From Paeniglutamicibacter psychrophenolicus (GTDB lineage Bacteria; Actinomycetota; Actinomycetes; Actinomycetales; Micrococcaceae): a stretch of DNA of 64,000 nucleotides. The position numbers and the translations under genes were made by a program. Positions 34,483 to 43,055 of this stretch are shown here, piece after piece; within the stretch, counting starts at the first letter, position 1; every line of letters starts with the position of its first letter. The notes beneath the pieces are model-generated. The model did no database searches. It was given only the letters and a program-made list of their open reading frames with translations, and was not told the origin of the DNA. The stretch is from assembly GCF_017876575.1 (NCBI RefSeq), contig NZ_JAGIOE010000001.1, positions 3,824,443-3,888,442 of the forward strand, read 5' to 3'.

Positions 34483-34854
34483 CTACGCCGAAATCACTTG
34501 GATCAACGGTTCCGTCCGCGACGAGCAAACAGGCTGTCGGGCCAACTCGTGGTGTTCGCCGAACAGCACGTGGCCATCGAAAACCTTCACGAAGAGCTGC
34601 ACGACCATCAACGTGGATTCCGGGGACCACGTGAAGGCCGCAGCGACGTCCGCAGCACGGCACGTTCGTCGCTGCTCCGGATCGTGTCCCTTATGGGCGA
34701 GGACGCGCCGCGACAGAACTCTCGACAAGTCTGGGATCGGCCGGTACCCCGAGGCGAAATACAAAACGCCTGGCCATGGGATGCACCTACGGTGCTTCAC
34801 GGGGACCCGCCGGGCCCTCTCGGATCGCTCCTTCACACCGAATTGAGAGACCAT
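34483..34854 (-). CDS. Doubtful open frame at the island's right end
   Basis: A minus-strand frame of about 123 residues from ATG 34854 with plausible composition (GVLYFASGYRPIPDLSRVLSRRVLAHKGHDPE; STLMVVQLFVKVFDGHVLFGEHHELARQ). I cannot match it to integrases or other families, there is no good ribosome site, and the opposite strand is equally open. It could be a degraded gene of the island. Confidence 0.25.
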   Translation of the reverse strand: MVSQFGVKERSERARRVPVKHRRCIPWPGVLYFASGYRPIPDLSRVLSRRVLAHKGHDPEQRRTCRAADVAAAFTWSPESTLMVVQLFVKVFDGHVLFGEHHELARQPVCSSRTEPLIQVISA

Positions 34855-34973
34855 GGACAGCACCGGACCGCGCAAATGCGCCTCTGGTTCTGCCACCAGC
34901 CGTTTGACCGGAACGCGGCAGGGCGCTTTTCGACAGGAGGGCAAATCACAAAACCACTGGTCAGACGACACCT

Positions 34974-35019
34974 CTAAACGTTGAAGCGGAACTCCACGGA
35001 GTTCCGGTGCAACGTCTAA
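34974..35019. repeat. Right island boundary: two overlapping ychF 3'-end-like sequences
   Basis: Minus strand: SVEFRFNV then TAG (34976-34974). Plus strand: RNSTEFRCNV then TAA (35017-35019). The two share a central palindrome of 9-bp arms (CGGAACTCC / GGAGTTCCG). The minus-strand reading is nearly the canonical YchF ending; the plus-strand one is the mirror of the left boundary. Confidence 0.65.
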
Positions 35020-35092
35020 TGGGCCCAAGTCCAATACCCGGATTGCCACGCGGATCAATGGCCGGCAGCAGTCCGCGGCGAGACCCTAGTCT

Positions 35093-35305
35093 TCAGCCGG
35101 GCTGCGCACCCTCTCCCCTGGGGTCGAAGAGATCGTCGATCCTGCATCCAAAAACCTCGGCCAGGCGGAAGGCCAACGGCAAGGACGGGTCGAACCGTCC
35201 GCGCTCGATGGAGATCACCGTTTGCCGGGAGACGCCGAGCTCATCGGCGAGTCGTTGCTGTGACCAGCCGCGCTCCTGCCGGCGTTCGGGAAGGGAGTTT
35301 TTCAC
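35093..35305 (-). CDS. Small XRE-family transcriptional regulator
   Basis: A 70-residue repressor-type protein starting with GTG: SLPERRQERGWSQQRLADELGVSRQTVISIERG is the helix-turn-helix, followed by PSLPLAFRLAEVFGCRIDDLFDP. This compact class (YozG/HigA-like) often accompanies a small membrane protein. Its start is 2 bp after the stop of the upstream membrane gene, with GAGGGG as ribosome site inside that gene. It likely binds the repeats at 35804-35835. Confidence 0.88.
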   Translation of the reverse strand: MKNSLPERRQERGWSQQRLADELGVSRQTVISIERGRFDPSLPLAFRLAEVFGCRIDDLFDPRGEGAQPG

Positions 35306-35307
35306 CC

Positions 35308-35781
35308 TTAGCCCCTCTTCTTCGCCATGAGGTAGCGCACGAAGGTGCTGAAGAAGCCGACCACGATGACCCCGATGAGCGCCCAGAGGACGTCGAGCTC
35401 GTACCCCGTGATGGAGAGGATCGCCAGGACCAAACCGGTCAGCATGATGGTGTCGCGGAATGCTCCGGCCATGGCGGCGTCCAACCATGTCGATTCGATC
35501 GATTCATCCGGCTTGTCGATCGCTCCCCGCAGGCTCGACCGGTCCACAATGATCGCCCAGACCAGGCCCACGAACCCCCAGGACATCACCAGGGCGAACA
35601 CCCCGGCGACGGGCAGGGCATGTTCGCCGTCTGCCACACCTGTCCAGAGGGTGATTGCACCGACGCCGACGGCCAGCAGCAGCCCGACCGGGATGGCGAC
35701 GGCCATGGCGGGCAGCCGGCCTTCGGCGAAGCGGATGCGGCCCCAACGCGTGCGGCTGTCGGTTCTGGTTTCACTGCTCAT
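35308..35781 (-). CDS. Four-helix membrane protein co-transcribed with the XRE regulator
   Basis: A 157-residue membrane protein with four hydrophobic segments (MAVAIPVGLLLAVGVGAITLW; VAGVFALVMSWGFVGLVWAII; FRDTIMLTGLVLAILSI; VLWALIGVIVVGFFSTFV) and a basic end (MAKKRG). The start ATG 35781 has AAGGAG five bases upstream. Such membrane/XRE pairs are common in actinobacteria; the membrane partner's role is unknown. Confidence 0.75.
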   Translation of the reverse strand: MSSETRTDSRTRWGRIRFAEGRLPAMAVAIPVGLLLAVGVGAITLWTGVADGEHALPVAGVFALVMSWGFVGLVWAIIVDRSSLRGAIDKPDESIESTWLDAAMAGAFRDTIMLTGLVLAILSITGYELDVLWALIGVIVVGFFSTFVRYLMAKKRG

Positions 35782-35803
35782 GGACACTCCTTAAGTAAAG
35801 CGT

Positions 35804-35835
35804 GCTTGACTTGTAAAACAAGCTTGACATGTAAA
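35804..35835 (-). promoter_or_regulatory. Tandem operator-like repeats upstream of the membrane/XRE operon
   Basis: Two 14-bp direct repeats, TTTACATGTCAAGC and TTTACAAGTCAAGC on the minus strand, begin 18 bp apart in an AT-rich stretch 23-54 bp upstream of the start codon. A partial third copy (TTTAC) lies nearer the gene. They are the natural candidate site for autoregulation by the XRE protein. Confidence 0.6.
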
Positions 35836-36180
35836 GCTCGTTTTACGCAAGCCCTCGGCCCCGAAGCAGGAAGCAAGGAGCATGACTCGACGTTCGGTCA
35901 GCCGCATGGACGGCCGGCCCGCAACATGGGCCTGCAGCTCAGCGCATGGCCCCATCGCGTTCCGCGGGCGCAGGCGAACGCACCCCGGGCAGTGTCATCA
36001 GGTCACCGGCGACTTCCATGACGGCGGACCCGGGAACCGCGTGGAAGGCAGAGGACTGCTCCCGCGGCGTCCGCCGGAACCGATGCCACCAACCCTTCCC
36101 CGGCCCTTGCACCCGTGCCTACCATGGGGCCATCACGGTTGGCGTCAACCGGGCGCACCGCAAAAAGCAGGAGAAGAGCC
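35836..36180. other. Intergenic stretch, no supported gene
   Basis: Holds the promoter of the E1 genes and nothing else I can support; open frames continue into shadows of the E1 alpha gene. Confidence 0.5.
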
Positions 36181-37188
36181 ATGACGGTTCAATCTGCCCT
36201 GTCCGCAACGGACAGACTCAATCTATTGCGCATGATGGTGTTGATCCGCACCTTCGAGGAAGCCATCTTGCGCGAATACCATGCCGACAAGTCCCCGGGC
36301 TTCGACATCGGGGCCGGGCTGGTGCCCGGCGAAATGCACCTGGCCGCCGGCCAGGAACCTGTCGCGGCGGGGATCGGCGCACACCTGTCACTTGGCGACG
36401 CCATGACGGCAACGCACCGCCCGCACCACCTGGCCATCGCGCACGGCGTGGACATGCGCAAGATGGCCGCGGAGATCTTTGGACGGGAGACCGGGCTGGG
36501 CCGGGGCCGCGGCGGGCACATGCACCTCTTTGATCCCGAGGTCCATTTCTCCTGCTCCGGGATCGTTGCCGAGGGGTTGCCTCCGGCGCTCGGGCAGGCC
36601 CTTGCCTTCCAACGTGCAGGGACCGATAAGGTGGCGGTCGCCGTGGCAGGGGAAGGCGCCGCAAACTCGGGCGCGTTCCACGAGTCACTGAACCTCGCCG
36701 CACTGTGGAAGTTGCCGGTGGTCTTCGTGATCGAGGACAACGACTGGGGAATTTCGGTCCCGCGCTCGGCCTCGACCTCGGTGCCGTCCAACGCGGTCCG
36801 CGCCGCCTCCTATGGGATCCCGGGAACCCGCGTGGAGGACAACGCCGTCGAAGATATCTGGGCAGCTGTCGGCGAGGCGGTCCGCCGGGCCAGGGCCGGC
36901 GAGGGACCCAGCCTGATCGAGGTGCACACCCTGCGCCTGTGGGGCCACTTCGAGGGCGATGCCCAGGGCTACCGCGGCGATCTGGAGGGCGTGCCGGGGC
37001 GCGACCCGATCCCCACCTACCAAAAGCACCTCACCGACGCCGGAATCCTCGACGACGGAGCATTCACCGAGATGGGGGCCGCGGCCTCCGCCACGGTCGA
37101 GGAAGCGATCGCCTTTGCGAAGTCCTCGCCCCTGCCCGATCCCGCCGACGCCTTGAAGTATGTATTCACCGAAGGAGCACAGTCATGA
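36181..37188 (+). CDS. 2-oxoacid (acetoin/pyruvate-type) dehydrogenase E1 alpha subunit
   Basis: A 335-residue thiamine-diphosphate E1 alpha subunit. The cofactor motif runs from GEGAANSGAFHESLN to VFVIEDNDWGISVP, and GLGRGRGGHMHLFDPE and PHHLAIAHGVD are the substrate-channel motifs. It decarboxylates a 2-oxoacid or cleaves acetoin and transfers the acyl group to a lipoyl domain. ATG 36181 has AGGAGA upstream. It overlaps the beta gene by 4 bp. The sequence is closer in form to AcoA-type E1 than to the homodimeric AceE used for pyruvate by actinobacteria. Confidence 0.88.
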   Translation: MTVQSALSATDRLNLLRMMVLIRTFEEAILREYHADKSPGFDIGAGLVPGEMHLAAGQEPVAAGIGAHLSLGDAMTATHRPHHLAIAHGVDMRKMAAEIFGRETGLGRGRGGHMHLFDPEVHFSCSGIVAEGLPPALGQALAFQRAGTDKVAVAVAGEGAANSGAFHESLNLAALWKLPVVFVIEDNDWGISVPRSASTSVPSNAVRAASYGIPGTRVEDNAVEDIWAAVGEAVRRARAGEGPSLIEVHTLRLWGHFEGDAQGYRGDLEGVPGRDPIPTYQKHLTDAGILDDGAFTEMGAAASATVEEAIAFAKSSPLPDPADALKYVFTEGAQS

Positions 37189-38240
37189 GCACCGCGCCCA
37201 CGACACAAATTCAGCTGCCGCTCGAGCCCGAGGCGGGCCGCCGCAAGCTCTCCACCGCGAAGGCCATGGTCGAGGCCATCGCCCAACAGATGCACACCGA
37301 CGAGAAGGTCTTCGTGATGGGCGAGGACGTCGGCGCCTACGGCGGCATCTTCTCCTCGACCACCGGGCTGCTCGACGAGTTCGGCCCCGAACGCGTGATC
37401 GACACCCCGATCTCGGAAACCGCCTTCATCGGCCTTGGCATCGGGGCCGCGGTCGAGGGAATGCGCCCTGTGGTCGAGCTGATGTTCGCCGATTTCTTCG
37501 GGGTCTGCATGGACCAGATCTACAACCACATGGCCAAGATCCACTACGAGTCCGGCGGCAACGTGAGGGTGCCGATGGTGCTGATGTCCGCGGCCGGCGG
37601 CGGGTACTCCGACGGGGCCCAGCACTCGCAGTGCCTCTGGGGTACCTTCGCCCACCTGCCGGGCATGAAGGTCGTCGTCCCGTCGAATCCCTATGACGCC
37701 AAGGGGCTGATGACCGCAGCCATCCGCTCCGATGACCCGGTCATCTACCTGTTCCACAAGGGAATCATGGGACTGGGGTGGATGAAGAAGAACCCGCGCT
37801 CGATCGGCGCGGTGCCCACCGACGCCTACGAGGTGCCGATCGGCAAGGCCCGCGTGGCCCGGGAAGGGAAGGACGTCAGCATCGTGACGCTTTCGCTCTC
37901 CGTGCACCACTCCCTGGATGTCGCCGAGAAGCTCGCCTCCGAAGGCATCGACGTGGAGGTCATCGACCTGCGCACCGTGGTGCCGCTGGACCGGGAGGCG
38001 ATCGTGGCCTCCGTCGGCAAGACGCGCCGGCTGGTCGTGGTGGACGAGGACTACCAGTCCTTCGGCCTCAGCGGCGAGGTCATCGCCACGGCGGCCGAGG
38101 CACTGCCCGGCGGGCTCAAGCACGTCTCCCGCGTCGCGGTCCCCGACGTCCCGATCCCCTATGCCAGGGACCTGGAGTACTCGGTGCTGCCGACCCCGGC
38201 ACGCATCGAGGCGGCTGTGCGTCAGGCGGTGGCGGGATGA
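37185..38240 (+). CDS. 2-oxoacid dehydrogenase E1 beta subunit
   Basis: A 351-residue E1 beta subunit: VFVMGEDVGAYGG, RVIDTPISETAFIGLGIGAA, SDGAQHSQCLWGTFAHLPGMKVVVPSNPYDAKG and the C-terminal VIDLRTVVPLD segment are all typical. It forms the alpha2beta2 tetramer with the preceding subunit and contributes to the ThDP site. It overlaps both neighbours by 4 bp (ATGA), so the three genes are one translational unit. Confidence 0.9.
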   Translation: MSTAPTTQIQLPLEPEAGRRKLSTAKAMVEAIAQQMHTDEKVFVMGEDVGAYGGIFSSTTGLLDEFGPERVIDTPISETAFIGLGIGAAVEGMRPVVELMFADFFGVCMDQIYNHMAKIHYESGGNVRVPMVLMSAAGGGYSDGAQHSQCLWGTFAHLPGMKVVVPSNPYDAKGLMTAAIRSDDPVIYLFHKGIMGLGWMKKNPRSIGAVPTDAYEVPIGKARVAREGKDVSIVTLSLSVHHSLDVAEKLASEGIDVEVIDLRTVVPLDREAIVASVGKTRRLVVVDEDYQSFGLSGEVIATAAEALPGGLKHVSRVAVPDVPIPYARDLEYSVLPTPARIEAAVRQAVAG

Positions 38241-38467
38241 GCCAGATCCTGTTCCCCGTGATGACCGAGGATGCCGAAGCCAAGGGCGTCGTGGTCACCT
38301 GGTTCTTCGAGGACGGCGAGCAGGTGGAGGTCGGCGACCTGATCGCCGAGATTGCCATGGACAAGGTGGACAGGGAAATCAAGGCCGAAGACGCCGGAGT
38401 GCTCAGGGTGCTGGTACCCGAGGAGGAAGCGGTCATGCAGGGCGCGGTGATCGGAAGGATCGAATAA
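38237..38467 (+). CDS. Stand-alone lipoyl-domain protein
   Basis: A 76-residue single biotinyl/lipoyl domain (ILFPVMTEDAEAKGVVVTWFFEDGEQVEVGD) with the lipoylation lysine in IAMDKVDREI. It lacks the peripheral-subunit-binding and acyltransferase domains of an E2. It should accept the acyl group from the E1 pair encoded just upstream. What removes the acyl group is not encoded here: no E2 catalytic domain or E3 follows within the window. Confidence 0.85.
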   Translation: MSQILFPVMTEDAEAKGVVVTWFFEDGEQVEVGDLIAEIAMDKVDREIKAEDAGVLRVLVPEEEAVMQGAVIGRIE

Positions 38468-38488
38468 CCCAGACGTGGTCAGCAGGGC

Positions 38489-38528
38489 CCGCCCGCGGCC
38501 AACCCGACGATGGTTGCGCCGCGGGCGG
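38489..38528 (+). terminator. GC-rich hairpin after the E1/lipoyl operon
   Basis: An 11-bp perfect stem (CCGCCCGCGGC with GCCGCGGGCGG) 22 bp past the stop codon. No U-tract follows, so it may act as a weak terminator or mRNA stabiliser. Confidence 0.5.
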
Positions 38529-38979
38529 ACCTCGCTGCGTTCGGCCGGAAAAGCCGGGCCGGGGGCCTGCGGAAAAGCTGCGCGGAGAGCCACGCCCTGG
38601 GACCAAGCAACACCGATGGCACTTGCTGGCCTCGCGCAGGCGGGAATTTTTTGCGGGCGGACCTCGCGGGACTATGAGACCCCCCGGAGGCGCAGGGATT
38701 TCCGCCGGGGAGAATTTCGATCGCTCTTCCACCGCGGGTCGCCCCCTAAGGCCCGGAATTCCGAGCCCGTCAGACCCCTTGCGGGAGGGTGCGACAGAAT
38801 CGATGGCAAGAAGTCGCACCTCACGGGTTCCCCTTTTGAGGGGCGAAACATGGAAGTAGGCGGGTGGCAGCGGTTCTGATTTTTCCACGTAGCGCAATGC
38901 CGGGTAGTCGATGGCCTGACAATTACTCAATTTTCGTTAGAATTGGCTGGTTCACGCCCGCGTACGCCCGATTGAGTCC
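38529..38979. other. Intergenic stretch, no supported gene
   Basis: About 450 bp with Arg-rich shadow frames only. The last 100 bp (AATTACTCAATTTTCGTTAGAATT) are AT-rich and likely contain the promoter of the DUF5129 gene. Confidence 0.5.
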
Positions 38980-41520
38980 ATGAGCCGCAAAGCCACACCA
39001 CCGACCCGTTCCAACAACAAGCCGAATTTCGGTCTCCCCTGGATTTCCATCCTTCTCGGGGCTGCCACCGTGGTTTTCGGAACCACCGGGCTCGTGAACA
39101 TCGCCACCCAACCGGATTCCGAGGTCCGGATCGTCATTGAGGGCCAGCAGCCGTGGAATATCTCCCGGGAAACGGTCGAAGCCGCACTGGACCAACCCGT
39201 CGCTTCCTGGCAACCGCTCACACTCACGGTCACCGACCGGACGCTGAGTCTCGAGGAACAGCAGGGAAACCTCGCCCCGGGCACCGATATCCTGCTGAGC
39301 ACCAAGCTCCCGAAAGCCGCAAAGATCGATGTATACGACGGCTCGATCAGGCGAGCCCAGGCCCGCGACAAGGTGGCAATCCGCCCCTTCTTCGACGATC
39401 CGGCCCAAAACCTCGCCGTCGGCCAGGATATCCACGACGCATACCAGGCCAATGTCGGAATCGGCCACGGGCCGCTGGCGGTCATCGCCGCGGCACAAGA
39501 AGCATCCCTGCACCTCGACCACGGGTCTCCGCCTTCGCCCTGGCCCTGGATCATGGCCACCGCGCTGGGCCTGGCGCTGACGGCGTTCGCCCTCTCCAAG
39601 GCACAACGCCGCCGTTCCCGCTGGGGAGCCCGTTTCCGCCGGCTCACCGCCGCGCAGCGCCAACTTGCAGGCGTGGTCCTGGAGCTCGAAGCCCTCGAGG
39701 TCACCTACCTCGCCATCGACCCGGAGCAACGCCCCCGGGGGTTCACTGCCGCTTGGACCAAGGTGCGCGATGCATCGCTGGACTTGGCGCGCACCGAGGA
39801 AAAGGTCGTCGCAGCGGTGCATGCGCGCGGCAGCGGCATGACACCGGAAACCGCCCGAAAGCTCGAAAGTTTCGAATCCCTGGTGTCGCAATTGGCCGCA
39901 TCGGCCGACGCCGTGATGGGTGCCGGTGCCGTCATTGGACGCTTCCGCGGCGGCGAAAACACCTTCCAGCGGATGACCGCGCCGCTGGCATTCGCCACCA
40001 GGGAACTGTTGGCGCGCCTGCGCGCCGCCCCCGCCGGCGCGATCGATCCGCGGGCCGTCACCGGCCTTGAATCCGCATTGGACGCCCTGCTTGAGGCAAG
40101 CACCGGCAAGACGGGCGGGTCCGAACATGCCGTGCGCGCCTGGGACCAAGCGGAGCGTGCACTCCGGCGCCAGGCGCATGCGCTCTCCCGGAAGTTGGGC
40201 CGCCCGCGGAGGTTGCGCCGCATGCTTCGGCGACGCCCTTCGGCGGCCCCGAGGCCCGCCGAAGACCTGAGCGTGTTGCGTACGAGCCTTGGCTTGACCC
40301 CCCAGGGTTCGCGGCTGTCCCTGAATGCGGTGGACGAGGTGAACGCCATGGCCCGTGAAGCGTTCGGCAGGCTCCCTGAATTCGATGACGCAGCGGAACC
40401 GGCACGCCGCAAGACCCCGTTGCATCCCTCACTCCGCACGGGCATCCGCCAGGGCACCAAGGTGCTCGCCGGAATCGCCCTGGTGCTGGCCTCGGCCATG
40501 CAAAGCTCGATGGTCATCATCACTATCGAAGACGTGGCCGAAGCCGTGCCGACCGGAAACCGGCCATTGCAGGCATTGCGCTTTGAGCCCGACGACAGCA
40601 AGTTCGACGTGGAAGAAATCCGCCACGGCCTCCCGGTCGATTTCACCGAAGACCTGGACGTGACGGTGGTTGCCCGGGACGCTGAGGATGAGCTGCAGCT
40701 CACCCTGGACCCCGAGGTCCGAGCGAAGATTTACAACCCCTCCGACCCTTTCGCGCATACCCGCTTCGACCCCAAGCTGCTGGTGGAATCCATGTGGACG
40801 ATCAAGGCCCAATACCCCCACCTGGTTGACGAGGGCAGCGGGGAACTGCTCCCCGGACAGGTGGTGCTGCCTGTGTGGTTTTTTGATGATGGGTCCACCA
40901 CGGCGCCCGCGTGGTTGACCTCGGCGGTCGCAACCGGCGAAACCTCCGCGCTAGGCAGGTTCAACTGGAATACCAACAGTTTCTCCCCCGATATGTCACC
41001 CGAGTGGGCGGTGTCCAACACTCTGGATCGCCTGGCGAGGGTTCTGCCGCTGAACGACCATCGGGAGCTGGACTCCAACCTGGATCCCCTCTTCTGGTTA
41101 CTGCTCCCCACCAATGGGCTTGTCCTGGTCATCGGGTACCAGGTGCTTCGCTACGGCGGCAGCATGTCCATGCGCCTGGGCCGCTTCGGCAAGGGCTCCG
41201 CCAGGTTGCGCAACGTGCGCCGGGAACTTGAGGCGCTGACCCTGGGGTTGGACGATTCGCGGCTCAATGCGGTGTTCATGTTTGATCGCGGGTCGGTCCC
41301 GCTGGCGGCCTCCGGCGACCAAAGACTCTTCGAAAGTGCGCTGGCCGTGGCCTGGCGCATGGCCGAAGAACTCGCCGCCCGCCCGCTGGCCCAGCGCTTC
41401 GGCCCGGATTACACGGCGCAGATCCACAGGCTCGAATACCTGGTCTCGGTGCTCTCCGTGCGCGATGCCGATGTTGCGGGGCGCGCCCGGGCCCTGCTCG
41501 GGGCCATGCGCGAGGCCTGA
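38980..41520 (+). CDS. DUF5129-family membrane protein
   Basis: An 846-residue protein. Near the N-terminus a membrane helix (ISILLGAATVVFGTTGLVNIA) anchors an extracellular domain containing VRIVIEGQQPWNISRETVEAAL and IRPFFDDPAQNL. A second helix (WIMATALGLALTAFAL, about residue 195) leads to a long, coiled-coil-rich cytoplasmic part (200-490). Another helix (VLAGIALVLASAMQSSMVII), a second external region and a last helix (FWLLLPTNGLVLVIGYQVL, about residue 705) follow. The order matches actinobacterial DUF5129 proteins of unknown function. Monocistronic. Confidence 0.7.
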   Translation: MSRKATPPTRSNNKPNFGLPWISILLGAATVVFGTTGLVNIATQPDSEVRIVIEGQQPWNISRETVEAALDQPVASWQPLTLTVTDRTLSLEEQQGNLAPGTDILLSTKLPKAAKIDVYDGSIRRAQARDKVAIRPFFDDPAQNLAVGQDIHDAYQANVGIGHGPLAVIAAAQEASLHLDHGSPPSPWPWIMATALGLALTAFALSKAQRRRSRWGARFRRLTAAQRQLAGVVLELEALEVTYLAIDPEQRPRGFTAAWTKVRDASLDLARTEEKVVAAVHARGSGMTPETARKLESFESLVSQLAASADAVMGAGAVIGRFRGGENTFQRMTAPLAFATRELLARLRAAPAGAIDPRAVTGLESALDALLEASTGKTGGSEHAVRAWDQAERALRRQAHALSRKLGRPRRLRRMLRRRPSAAPRPAEDLSVLRTSLGLTPQGSRLSLNAVDEVNAMAREAFGRLPEFDDAAEPARRKTPLHPSLRTGIRQGTKVLAGIALVLASAMQSSMVIITIEDVAEAVPTGNRPLQALRFEPDDSKFDVEEIRHGLPVDFTEDLDVTVVARDAEDELQLTLDPEVRAKIYNPSDPFAHTRFDPKLLVESMWTIKAQYPHLVDEGSGELLPGQVVLPVWFFDDGSTTAPAWLTSAVATGETSALGRFNWNTNSFSPDMSPEWAVSNTLDRLARVLPLNDHRELDSNLDPLFWLLLPTNGLVLVIGYQVLRYGGSMSMRLGRFGKGSARLRNVRRELEALTLGLDDSRLNAVFMFDRGSVPLAASGDQRLFESALAVAWRMAEELAARPLAQRFGPDYTAQIHRLEYLVSVLSVRDADVAGRARALLGAMREA

Positions 41521-41642
41521 TTGCCGGAATGCCGAATGGCCGCCGGCAGGCGCATCCCCAAGCCTGTCGACATGGGTCGGTGTCCGCCAAGGGCCAAGCC
41601 ACAGAGGGCGCATTGCCCGGCAAGGTGGACTACCCTCGATAT

Positions 41643-42746
41643 ATGGCGACGAACACTGATACACCACGAAAAACCGTCAGCCTGCCCATGCCCACCATCC
41701 TGACCCCGGCCCCGGCGGACGCCCCCGGGCTCAGCGACAAGTTCGGCCGGCAAGCCACCGACCTGCGCATCTCGCTGATCGACAAATGCAACCTGCGCTG
41801 CACCTACTGCATGCCCGCCGACGGACTGGCCTGGCTGCCCAAGTCCAAGCTGCTCACCCTGGAGGAGATCAGCCGGATCGTGCGCATCGGCGTGCGCGAT
41901 TTGGGCATCCGCGAACTGCGCCTCACCGGCGGCGAACCCCTGGTCCGCGTGGACCTGGCCCAGATCATTGCAGCCGTCCGCGCCGAGCACCCCGAGCTTC
42001 CGATCTCGCTGACCACCAACGGGGTCGGGCTGGCCAAGAAGGCCGCCGCGCTCGCCGAGGCCGGGCTGACCCGCATCAATGTCTCCCTGGACACCCTGCA
42101 TGCCGAGACCTTTGCCAAGCTCACCCGCCGCGACCACATCGACTCGGTGTTCGCCGGAATCGACGCCGCGCTGGCCGCCAACCTGGCACCGGTGAAGATC
42201 AACGCGGTGCTGATGCGCGGGATCAACGACGAACAGGCCCCCGAGCTTTTGGCCTGGGCGCTGGAGCGCGGACTGGAGCTGCGCTTCATCGAGCAGATGC
42301 CGCTGGATGCCGACCACGTGTGGCGCAAGGACAACATGGTCACCGCCGCGGATTTGCGCGCCTACCTGGAAACCCGCTTCCGCCTCTCCCCCGACACCAA
42401 GCCCCGCGACGGGGCCCCGGCCGAACGCTTCCTGGTCTCCACCCTTGAAGACCCGGAGACCATCCTGGGCGCGGTGGGCATCATCGCCTCGGTCTCCGAG
42501 CCCTTCTGCTCCGACTGCAAGCGCACCCGCATCACCGCCGAGGGCAAGGTCATGAGCTGCCTGTTCTCCAAGGAGGAAACCGACCTGTCCGCGCTGCTGC
42601 GCGACGGCTCGGACGATGCGGCGATCTCCGAACGCTGGCGCGCGGCGATGTGGGGCAAGCCCCGGGCCCACGGCATGGACCATGCCGGGCTCGGCTCGAA
42701 GGACTTTGTACAATCGGAGCGCTCCATGAGCGCCATTGGAGGATAA
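41643..42746 (+). CDS. moaA: GTP 3',8-cyclase (radical SAM)
   Basis: A 367-residue radical SAM enzyme that converts GTP to cyclic dehydro-GTP for molybdenum cofactor synthesis. It has the CNLRCTYC cluster motif near residue 50, the ELRLTGGEPLVR motif, the C-terminal second-cluster cysteines in FCSDCKRTRITAEGKVMSCLF, and the functional C-terminal GG (MSAIGG). The ATG at 41643 is chosen over an upstream open extension. moaD begins directly after its stop. Confidence 0.95.
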   Translation: MATNTDTPRKTVSLPMPTILTPAPADAPGLSDKFGRQATDLRISLIDKCNLRCTYCMPADGLAWLPKSKLLTLEEISRIVRIGVRDLGIRELRLTGGEPLVRVDLAQIIAAVRAEHPELPISLTTNGVGLAKKAAALAEAGLTRINVSLDTLHAETFAKLTRRDHIDSVFAGIDAALAANLAPVKINAVLMRGINDEQAPELLAWALERGLELRFIEQMPLDADHVWRKDNMVTAADLRAYLETRFRLSPDTKPRDGAPAERFLVSTLEDPETILGAVGIIASVSEPFCSDCKRTRITAEGKVMSCLFSKEETDLSALLRDGSDDAAISERWRAAMWGKPRAHGMDHAGLGSKDFVQSERSMSAIGG

Positions 42747-43040
42747 TTGCGCATTCGCTACTTCGCCGCCGCCGCACAGGCCGCAGGCATCACCGAGGAA
42801 CACCTCAACCTGGTTCAGCTGCCCGGGGCCACCCTGGGCTCGGTGCTCGAGCACCTGGCCGCCCGCACCCCCGCCTCCGCGCCGGTGGCCGACGGGCCGC
42901 TGCTGCGCCGCACCACTTCGCTGGGCACGGTGCTGACCCGCTGCAGCTTCCTGGTTAACGGAACCAGCGAACAAGACAAGGACCGCGTGCTGCACCCCGG
43001 CGACGAGCTGGACGTGCTCCCGCCCTTCGCCGGCGGATAG
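42747..43040 (+). CDS. moaD: Molybdopterin synthase sulfur carrier subunit
   Basis: A 97-residue ubiquitin-like carrier starting with TTG immediately after moaA. It opens IRYFAAAAQAAGITEEHLNL and ends DELDVLPPFAGG; the terminal GG is thiocarboxylated and donates sulfur in MoaE. The partner moaE lies in the other moa cluster at 25.3 kb. Confidence 0.92.
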   Translation: MRIRYFAAAAQAAGITEEHLNLVQLPGATLGSVLEHLAARTPASAPVADGPLLRRTTSLGTVLTRCSFLVNGTSEQDKDRVLHPGDELDVLPPFAGG

Positions 43041-43055
43041 CCGCTACGACCCCGG

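Larger units (their letters stand above)
30066..35018. mobile_element. Putative defence island bounded by ychF-end repeats
   Basis: About 4.95 kb between the two ychF-end-like repeats. Cargo: the nuclease-NACHT gene and its partner, plus about 900 bp of right-hand sequence with only a weak open frame. No integrase or transposase is visible inside, so mobility in the past would have needed an outside enzyme, or the integrase has been lost. No target-site duplication was found beyond the repeats. Confidence 0.5.

Noticed and set aside
30066-35018. Reading the boundary repeats as terminal inverted repeats of an ordinary transposon
   Set aside because: No transposase, no target duplication, and both ends translate as the C-terminus of YchF, which fits an attachment-site origin better. 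The inverted match is partly due to the palindrome itself.
41409-42995. Minus-strand frame of over 500 codons opposite moaA/moaD
   Set aside because: Shadow of moaA and moaD; composition is Gly/Gln/His-rich with no domain.
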